The position numbers were made by a program, and so were the translations under genes. From Alphaproteobacteria bacterium (GTDB lineage: Bacteria; Pseudomonadota; Alphaproteobacteria; Rickettsiales; Rickettsiaceae), in the NCBI GenBank assembly GCA_030430995.1, contig JAUIKA010000078.1, positions 1-5,087 on the forward strand: a stretch of 5,087 nt of DNA, written 5' to 3'. Positions 1 to 3,935 of this stretch are shown in pieces. The notes under the pieces were generated by a model, which saw only the letters and a program-made list of their open reading frames with translations, was not told where the DNA came from and made no database searches. Within the stretch, counting starts at the first letter, position 1. Each line of letters opens with the position of its first letter.

Positions 1-385
1 CTGTCCTCTTGGAGATTTGTGCAGCCTCATTCTTGGCTACCTCGATCATAATTCCTTTGGTAAGCGGATCATCCCCAGGAGAGTCACATCGGATGTAGTT
101 AACCTTATTACGATCCATTTCGTAGAGAATTTTGTATCCCCCCCTGGTGATCCTGGAAAACTCTTTGACAACCAAAGTTGCACCATGATCGGCACACATC
201 CGGATTGCATCAAGTATACCCTGGCGGGTATTGCTTTTACCAGACTCGATGTCTGTAAATTCTGCGATCATCTCTCCGTTCCGTGACACGAAGTCCTGGA
301 CAGATGAACGTTGGGCTTCTAGGCCGAGGCCAGATTCCCCTTGTTTTTTTGTACTTACTCTGTAGTATCCAATAAATTTGCTCAT
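1..385 (-). CDS. Small serine recombinase (resolvase/invertase family), N-terminal catalytic domain, partial
   Basis: Translating the minus strand from the ATG at 385 gives 128 residues that continue beyond the left edge. The protein opens MSKFIGYYRVSTKKQGESG, the hallmark of the serine recombinase catalytic domain. Ser11 in YYRVST is the expected nucleophile, with Arg9 beside it; Gln25, the ESGK motif (47-50) and Arg54 follow. Enzymes of this family cut and rejoin DNA through a 5'-phosphoserine link, in resolution, inversion or integration. Two usually conserved catalytic positions differ: the (V)KxLDRLxR motif reads VKEFSRITR (73-81), with Ser77 for Asp, and the ER before the final RT reads EA (120-121). 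The opening resembles 200-230 residue recombinases known from Bacteroidetes and phages. The ATG is the first possible start, since an in-frame stop lies five codons upstream. No good Shine-Dalgarno is visible. The gene follows the tRNA array on the same strand. The missing C-terminal DNA-binding part leaves the reaction type open. Confidence 0.88.
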   Translation of the reverse strand, partial: MSKFIGYYRVSTKKQGESGLGLEAQRSSVQDFVSRNGEMIAEFTDIESGKSNTRQGILDAIRMCADHGATLVVKEFSRITRGGYKILYEMDRNKVNYIRCDSPGDDPLTKGIMIEVAKNEAAQISKRT

Positions 386-409
386 CTCTAATAACGTTTA
401 ACAGATGCA

Positions 410-438
410 AATCTACGAATAAATTTTTACATACGCAA
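410..438 (-). promoter_or_regulatory. Possible promoter of the recombinase gene
   Basis: On the minus strand, TTGCGT (438-433) is followed after exactly 17 bases by TAGATT (415-410), a sigma-70-like arrangement about 25 bases before the recombinase ATG. The match to consensus is partial. The gene could equally be read through from the tRNA array, because no convincing terminator hairpin lies between them. Confidence 0.25.
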
Positions 439-458
439 GAAAAACTTAAAAAACTTTG

Positions 459-530
459 AACCTCCGGCAGGAGTTGCACCCGCATCTGAATGGGTCGAAA
501 CCATCCGCTTTTCTGTTAAGCTACGAAGGC
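459..530 (-). tRNA. tRNA-Arg (anticodon UCG)
   Basis: A cloverleaf can be drawn on the minus strand. The acceptor GCCTTCG pairs with CGGAGGT (two G-U wobbles), and the D-stem is GCT/AGC. The anticodon stem GATGG/CCATT encloses the loop TTTCGAC, giving anticodon UCG (reads CGA). A 5-base variable loop precedes the T-stem GCGGG/CCTGC. The T-loop TGCAACT departs from the usual TTC start, and base 73 is U, which is unusual for Arg. CCA is not encoded; the 3' flank reads CAA. It is the last tRNA in the array, and its first base directly abuts the encoded CCA of the upstream tRNA, so one cut would have to free both ends. The anticodon is clear; charging identity rests on it alone. Confidence 0.85.
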
Positions 531-606
531 TGGTGACCCCGCTGGGACTCGAACCCAGAAAAACAGGGCTTAAACCTGATGTGTTTTCCAGTTACACCAC
601 GGGGCT
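531..606 (-). tRNA. tRNA with anticodon UAA (Leu-type), class I body, CCA encoded
   Basis: The minus strand folds into a standard-length tRNA. The acceptor AGCCCCG pairs with CGGGGTC except for an A1-C72 mismatch and a G2-U71 wobble. The D-stem is GTG/CAC with loop TAACTGGAAAA. The anticodon stem is TCAGG/CCTGT with a T-T mismatch at its base and loop TTTAAGC. The T-arm is a perfect CTGGG/CCCAG with loop TTCGAGT. Anticodon UAA reads UUA leucine codons, and base 73 is A as expected for Leu. The variable region is only 4 bases, whereas bacterial tRNA-Leu normally carries a long variable arm. It is the only member of the array with an encoded CCA, which is followed immediately by the tRNA-Arg gene. 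The tRNA fold is secure; the leucine identity is less so. Confidence 0.82.
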
Positions 607-611
607 ATTTG

Positions 612-693
612 TACCTCTGACAGGACTCGAACCTGCAAACCTCTAGTTTCTAAGACTAGTTACTCTCCCAATTCGCTTTTATGGCACAGAGGT
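612..693 (-). tRNA. tRNA with anticodon UAG (Leu-type), enlarged D-region, short variable loop
   Basis: On the minus strand the acceptor ACCTCTG pairs perfectly with CAGAGGT. The anticodon stem CTAGT/ACTAG is perfect around loop CTTAGAA, giving anticodon UAG (reads CUA). The T-stem is GCAGG/CCTGT with the canonical loop TTCGAGT, and base 73 is A, as in leucine tRNAs. The variable region is 6 bases, so it lacks the long arm usual for tRNA-Leu. The segment between acceptor and anticodon stems is 27 bases, about 8 more than normal. It can pair as CCA/TGG with eight unpaired bases left over, or keep a canonical-looking AATTGG D-loop with extra bases before it. CCA is not encoded. The anticodon stem makes the assignment firm; functionality is uncertain because of the D-region. 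Confidence 0.78.
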
Positions 694-698
694 ATTTG

Positions 699-768
699 GG
701 TGAAAGGAGGGTATCGATCCCTCTCCGCATCGGTTCACAGCCGAGCGACCTGACCTCAGGCAGCCACC
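699..768 (-). tRNA. tRNA-His (anticodon GUG)
   Basis: On the minus strand the anticodon loop CTGTGAA sits on a TCGG/CCGA stem and gives GUG. The gene starts with an additional G (position 768) opposite a C at base 73, the diagnostic G-1:C73 pair of histidine tRNAs. The T-arm GAGGG/CCCTC with loop ATCGATA is perfect. Two features are degenerate. The acceptor GTGGCTG against CTTTCAC has C-T and T-T mismatches, and the D-region is about 4 bases short, best drawn as a TGA/TCG stem around GGTCAGG with no base 26. The total is only 70 bases and CCA is not encoded. The His identity is well supported; activity is uncertain. Confidence 0.78.
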
Positions 769-773
769 ATTTG

Positions 774-846
774 ACGAGGGGACGGGATTCAAACCCATAA
801 AACAAAATTCAAAGTTTTGTATGTTCATCATTTACATCACCCCTCG
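774..846 (-). tRNA. tRNA-Gln (anticodon UUG)
   Basis: This is the first tRNA of the array on the minus strand and the best formed. The acceptor CGAGGGG pairs perfectly with CCCCTCG. The D-stem is ATG/CAT, and the anticodon stem CAAAA/TTTTG encloses loop CTTTGAA, giving UUG (reads CAA). The variable region is 4 bases, and the T-arm ATGGG/CCCGT has loop TTTGAAT. Base 73 is U rather than the G usual for Gln, and CCA is not encoded; CAAAT follows and leads straight into tRNA-His. Its 5' end coincides with the change to AT-rich DNA, so the array promoter would have to lie in the AT-rich side (847 onward) if the junction is real. Confidence 0.87.
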
Positions 847-1065
847 TGTAATATTTAATCCACTTATTTTAATATAATCTTTCAGTCTGATTATTGATAA
901 TTTTTTTATTTCATCATGATAATCTTGAAGATTATGAGAAGATATTAATTCATTTGTTATAAATTGAATATAATCATGAATAAGATATATGATCAACTTA
1001 TAATTTTGATAACCATATTACAAATAAAATAAAAAATATATATTATAATAAAATAGGTAAAACCA
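847..1065. promoter_or_regulatory. AT-rich intergenic region with dapA promoter candidate
   Basis: This very AT-rich gap separates the minus-strand tRNA array from dapA. A sigma-70-like pair on the plus strand is TTGAAT (964-969) and TATGAT (988-993) with 18 bases between. A second TATAAT (1044-1049) lies close to the start codon. A weak AGG at 1056-1058 region precedes the dapA ATG. Because the region is mostly A and T, chance promoter matches are common and neither choice is secure. No convincing promoter for the tRNA array was found on the minus strand here, and no gene is apparent. Confidence 0.25.
919..935. repeat. Perfect palindrome, ATAATCTT-G-AAGATTAT
   Basis: Two 8-base arms are exact reverse complements around a single G. 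The one-base centre makes it a poor RNA hairpin but a plausible binding site for a dimeric regulator, upstream of the dapA promoter candidate. No repressor gene is linked to it here. Confidence 0.35.
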
Positions 1066-1926
1066 ATGTTTAAAGGCATTATAACAGCTCTTGTCACTCC
1101 CTTTCTAGAAGGTGGAGAAATAGATAATGAATTTTTAGGTCATTTATTAAATGCCCAAATAAAAGCTAACATTTCAGCTATTATTATATCTGGCTCAACA
1201 GGGGAGGGGCTTAGTTTGAATGCAAAAGAATATGCAGATTTAATTAAGGCTGCAAAAAACATAGTTCAAGATAAAGCAAAAATTATTGCAGGAATCAGCT
1301 CTTTTAACCTCAGTTATGCAAAAGATATGGTAATCGCGGCTTCTGAATATGCAGATGGATTGCTTTGTACTTCCCCAATCTATACAAAGCCATGTCAGCG
1401 CGGTATATATGAATATTATAAGGAAATAGCCGTGATAACAAAATTGCCTATAATGCTTTATTCTGTACCAAGCAGAACGGGCGCGGATATAGAAAATAAA
1501 ACCATAAAAGAGTTAAGTGAGATTGATAATATAAATGCTTTTAAAGACGCTTCAGGTTGCCCTGCTAGGTCCCTTGAATTAAGTCGATATATAGATGTAT
1601 TTTCAGGGGATGATATAGATATGCTGTCTTTCTATGCTAATGCAGCTATAGGTACTGTCTCTGTTGCCTCTAATATAGTGCCTAATTTATGCAATGAAGT
1701 GTATAGATTATACCAATCAGGAAATATAGATGCGGCGCAAAAGCTACATTTATTTTTAACACCTTTATATAGAAACCTTAGCCCTAACCCTGTTATGATT
1801 AAATTTTTCTTATCACAAATGGGGATGTGTAAAAACATATTAAGATTGCCGCTTATGCCATATAACGGCGCTATAACATCAGAATTAAAAACGATATTAG
1901 ATGAAGAGAATTTATATAGCCAATAA
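1066..1926 (+). CDS. dapA: 4-hydroxy-tetrahydrodipicolinate synthase
   Basis: The 286-residue protein is a complete member of the DHDPS/N-acetylneuraminate lyase TIM-barrel family. It condenses pyruvate with aspartate semialdehyde, the first committed step to diaminopimelate and lysine, in the cytoplasm. Expected active-site features are in place: GSTGE (43-47), Tyr106 in SPIYTKPCQ, Tyr132 and Arg137 in LYSVPSRTG, and the Schiff-base Lys160 in AFKDASG. The first position of the usual GTTGE motif is Ser44; this also occurs in sialic acid lyases, but I recall it in Rickettsia DapA too. The segment VASNIVPNLC also fits rickettsial DapA. The start at 1066 gives the family N-terminus (GIITALVTPF) with AGG about 7 bases upstream. 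The 3' end overlaps smpB by 26 bases, which suggests one operon. DapA is favoured over other lyases by these motifs and the neighbour. Confidence 0.92.
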   Translation: MFKGIITALVTPFLEGGEIDNEFLGHLLNAQIKANISAIIISGSTGEGLSLNAKEYADLIKAAKNIVQDKAKIIAGISSFNLSYAKDMVIAASEYADGLLCTSPIYTKPCQRGIYEYYKEIAVITKLPIMLYSVPSRTGADIENKTIKELSEIDNINAFKDASGCPARSLELSRYIDVFSGDDIDMLSFYANAAIGTVSVASNIVPNLCNEVYRLYQSGNIDAAQKLHLFLTPLYRNLSPNPVMIKFFLSQMGMCKNILRLPLMPYNGAITSELKTILDEENLYSQ

Positions 1927-2353
1927 AAAGGCTAATTTTAACTATGAGATAGAAGAGAAGATCTCTGCTGGAATTGTTTTACAAGGCAGTGAAGTTAAAT
2001 CTATTAGGTTGGGCAAGGTGAATATATCAGATAGTTATGCTTCAGTAGAGGGTAATGAGATTTTTCTTATAAATAGCCTTATTGAGCAATATGATAAAGC
2101 AAAAAATTTTGGTCATGCCTCTAATAGACATAGAAAACTATTGCTTCAAAAGAAGGAGATTAGGAAGCTAATTGGTAAGATAAAAATAAAAGGATATTCA
2201 GTGGTGCCAATGGCGTTGTATGAGAATGACAGAGGAGTTTTCAAAATAGAGATAGGCATAGGTAAAGGCAAGAAAAACCATGACAAAAGGCAGGATATAA
2301 AACGCAAAGATTGGGAAAGGCAAAAGGCGAGGATAAAAAAGGGTGTGGTATAG
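1901..2353 (+). CDS. smpB: SsrA (tmRNA)-binding protein SmpB
   Basis: The 150-residue, strongly basic protein has the full SmpB layout and normal length. SmpB binds the tRNA-like part of tmRNA and carries it to stalled ribosomes in trans-translation. Visible landmarks are NKKANFNYEIEE (8-19), the conserved LQGSEVKSIRLGK core (27-39) of the oligonucleotide-binding barrel, SDSYA (43-47), RKLLL and IKIKGYS in the middle, and the C-terminal tail with HDKR (127-130) and Trp138 that enters the empty mRNA channel. The ATG at 1901 lies inside dapA in another frame and has no clear Shine-Dalgarno, so translational coupling to dapA is likely. It is kept because the conserved region starts only about seven residues later. 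The stop at 2351 sits in a short TATAGG/CCTATA inverted repeat. The ssrA gene is not in this window. Confidence 0.95.
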   Translation: MKRIYIANKKANFNYEIEEKISAGIVLQGSEVKSIRLGKVNISDSYASVEGNEIFLINSLIEQYDKAKNFGHASNRHRKLLLQKKEIRKLIGKIKIKGYSVVPMALYENDRGVFKIEIGIGKGKKNHDKRQDIKRKDWERQKARIKKGVV

Positions 2354-2412
2354 GGCCTATATTAAGTTTATTTTTCTCAATCTATAGCTTCTAAAGAATT
2401 TATTTAATATAC

Positions 2413-2424
2413 TTAATATATTAA
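2413..2424. repeat. AT-only palindrome TTAATATATTAA
   Basis: A 12-base perfect palindrome lies 17 bases upstream of the ATG at 2442, in the 88-base gap after smpB. It could be part of a promoter or operator for the following gene, but in such AT-rich DNA a palindrome of this length may be chance. No clear terminator hairpin for the dapA-smpB transcript was seen in this gap. Confidence 0.2.
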
Positions 2425-2441
2425 TAAATAAATCTTTAACC

Positions 2442-3011
2442 ATGATTACAGACCAAGAACGTGAGTGGCTAGAAAGTGCAAATAGAAAAACTTCTGATAT
2501 AACAGAAGAGAGAGGCCAGGATGTAAGAAAGATATGGAATATAGCAGGAAGAGCAGGAATAATAAGGCCAGGCATAGAAGATGCACCAATGATGCTTTTC
2601 AAACAGGCTGTACAGGAAGATTGCCAAATGCCATTGAAGAATTTTTTATTAGCTGTAGAGGCAATGGATATGGATTATGAGGTCGTTATTTTTGAGCTAT
2701 GCACAGTAGTTCTTGGGCGTACATATGTTGATGAATATAAAGAGTCTACAGAACGTGATAAGCCTGTAAGAGAAATAAATATGGAAGGATTAGCATCTAT
2801 GAAAGTATTTATCAATGCCTATGATGACGATATTGACGGTGAAACACTTTCAAGTTTTTATGATGCAGCAAAGGAAAATGGCATGCCATATGCTCAATTG
2901 TCTTTATTTGGCAGACATCTATCTACCCAATCTGCTGACGGGTGGAAAACAAATGTTCTTGGAGATATAGATAGCGCTATGGCTTTGGTGGTAGGTGATG
3001 TAGTTGGATAA
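2442..3011 (+). CDS. Acidic hypothetical protein, no recognised family
   Basis: I do not recognise this 189-residue protein. It begins MITDQEREWLES and ends with a hydrophobic stretch, ALVVGDVVG. It is rich in Asp and Glu over Lys and Arg, has no signal peptide and no convincing membrane segment; the most hydrophobic part (VVIFELCTVVLG, about 80-91) is short and flanked by acidic residues, so a soluble, mostly helical protein is likely. The cluster DDDIDGE (about 127-133) is loosely like a calcium-binding loop, but not a clear EF-hand. The reading frame is unbroken in otherwise stop-rich AT-rich DNA, with protein-like composition, supporting a real gene. The start lacks a Shine-Dalgarno. It lies 88 bases after smpB on the same strand and converges on the DUF805-like gene. 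It may be a lineage-specific protein. Confidence 0.65.
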   Translation: MITDQEREWLESANRKTSDITEERGQDVRKIWNIAGRAGIIRPGIEDAPMMLFKQAVQEDCQMPLKNFLLAVEAMDMDYEVVIFELCTVVLGRTYVDEYKESTERDKPVREINMEGLASMKVFINAYDDDIDGETLSSFYDAAKENGMPYAQLSLFGRHLSTQSADGWKTNVLGDIDSAMALVVGDVVG

Positions 3012-3076
3012 GGCTATGGATTGATATTAGTATATAATGGCAAAAATACATAGTAAAAGAGAATATATAATTATAT

Positions 3077-3796
3077 TTACTGCCTATAAGCTGGGCCAAA
3101 TCTGTTAGCTCCTTTTGTACCTCTTCTAAAGAATAGAATTAAGAATATTAGTACTAATATATTAGATGGGTTAAAACAAAAGTTTAATATTGATAAAAGT
3201 AATTTTATCTTTGACCATAACGCGATATTTTTACAGAATGTAAGTACTATTGGTAGATTTTGTAATTTTTTACATATATAAGCTATCCATATCATATATA
3301 TGGATACAAAGGTAAAGAATAGTTTTTTATGTTTTAAAACTATATTTTTAGATAGCTTAAATAATATTTTTATACTTGTACATCCATGAATTTTTTCTAT
3401 CAGAGTTTTTATAATAAGTCCATATAATATAGGTAGTAAATATATGTCAGGAATAGCAAAATAATTTTTCAGCATAAAAGGTAGCGCTGTTGCTACATAA
3501 ATACTACCCCTTATGTTTATATCATGGAGCCTTCTTACACCTATAGAAAGAATTGGTATAAATAGCATTATATTTATGATGTAATAAACGGCGTCAGCAA
3601 GTCTGGATACTTCATACTTATAAACAACTAATGACTCTAATATAGATATAGCTGTTATTGTAACAAATACAATAACAGCATTTATTATAGCAAACATAAT
3701 CATCTCCCCCCTGCTGGTTCTAGATTCAAAATCTGCAAATTTATCTATTAGATTAATCTTATAATCATTAAAGCTATTTTTTATAAATTTCTTCAT
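3077..3796 (-). CDS. DUF805-like multi-pass inner membrane protein with an enlarged middle
   Basis: The 239-residue minus-strand protein keeps three signatures I associate with DUF805: FESRTSRGEMIMF near the N-terminus (23-35), LSIGVRRLHD (83-92) after the second hydrophobic helix, and GTKGANRFGP (226-235) at the end. Hydrophobic segments near 36-58, 70-87, 99-129, 158-175, 183-204 and 213-223 suggest a multi-pass membrane protein. DUF805 proteins are usually about 110-150 residues, so the roughly 100 residues between RRLHD and GTKG are an expansion with additional hydrophobic helices and basic stretches. Function is unknown for the family. The ATG at 3796 places the conserved motif at a normal distance from the N-terminus. 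The gene is divergent from the PPDK-like gene and converges on the hypothetical gene. Family assignment is by motif recall. Confidence 0.75.
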   Translation of the reverse strand: MKKFIKNSFNDYKINLIDKFADFESRTSRGEMIMFAIINAVIVFVTITAISILESLVVYKYEVSRLADAVYYIINIMLFIPILSIGVRRLHDINIRGSIYVATALPFMLKNYFAIPDIYLLPILYGLIIKTLIEKIHGCTSIKILFKLSKNIVLKHKKLFFTFVSIYMIWIAYICKKLQNLPIVLTFCKNIALWSKIKLLLSILNFCFNPSNILVLIFLILFFRRGTKGANRFGPAYRQ

Positions 3797-3935
3797 ATTT
3801 ATCTTATCTATTAATATGTTAATTAAATATATCTAATTTTAATTAGCTTGTAAATGAAATACATGCTCTTATAAACAATTGTTGAAACATTCTAAACTAT
3901 GTATAATGAGTCATGATTAAAACAGCATTCTATTT
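3797..3935. promoter_or_regulatory. Divergent intergenic region with promoter candidate for the PPDK-like gene
   Basis: A perfect TATAAT (3902-3907) lies 28 bases before the GTG start at 3936. TTGTTG (3879-3884) is a weak -35 match at the ideal 17-base spacing; the better-looking TTGAAA (3882-3887) is only 14 bases away. An inverted repeat CTAATT-TT-AATTAG (3833-3846) and the CAATTG palindrome (3876-3881) could serve as operator sites. The minus-strand gene must also have its promoter in this gap, but none stands out. Confidence 0.4.

Larger units (their letters stand above)
459..846 (-). other. Compact five-gene tRNA array, probably one transcript
   Basis: Five tRNAs fill 388 bases on one strand. 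The first four gene-to-gene joints on the minus strand are CAAAT (773-769), CAAAT (698-694), CAAAT (611-607), and a direct CCA-to-G1 contact at 531/530. The spacing leaves no room for internal promoters or terminators, so co-transcription and tRNA processing are inferred. Anticodons are UUG, GUG, UAG, UAA and UCG: four read codons beginning with C and one reads UUA. Such arrays are a feature of phages, plasmids and integrative elements. The recombinase gene on the same strand, 73 bases downstream, supports a mobile origin. Confidence 0.7.

Noticed and set aside
17..286. Plus-strand open frame of 89 codons
   Set aside because: It lies antisense to the serine recombinase, whose protein motifs are unmistakable; the plus-strand product resembles nothing.
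237..485. Minus-strand open frame of 82 codons
   Set aside because: It overlaps both the recombinase start and tRNA-Arg in another frame and has no recognisable protein features.
531..606. Reading the UAA-anticodon tRNA as an ochre stop suppressor, hinting at a changed genetic code
   Set aside because: A suppressor of UAA would need anticodon UUA. Shifting the loop by one base to obtain it destroys the CAGG/CCTG stem. UAA as an anticodon reads UUA leucine.
1632..1838. Minus-strand open frame inside dapA
   Set aside because: It is a shadow of a conserved gene on the other strand.
2349..2361. TATAGG-G-CCTATA inverted repeat at the smpB stop as a terminator
   Set aside because: A one-base loop cannot form a normal hairpin, the stem is only six pairs, and no T-run follows directly.
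2357..2602. Minus-strand open frame over the gap after smpB and the start of the hypothetical gene
   Set aside because: The longer plus-strand frame has better protein-like composition, and this product looks like a random hydrophobic translation.
3012..3076. Terminator between the convergent genes
   Set aside because: The only symmetric element is the AT-only palindrome ATATAATTATAT (3065-3076), with no GC-rich stem and T-run, so it cannot be called.
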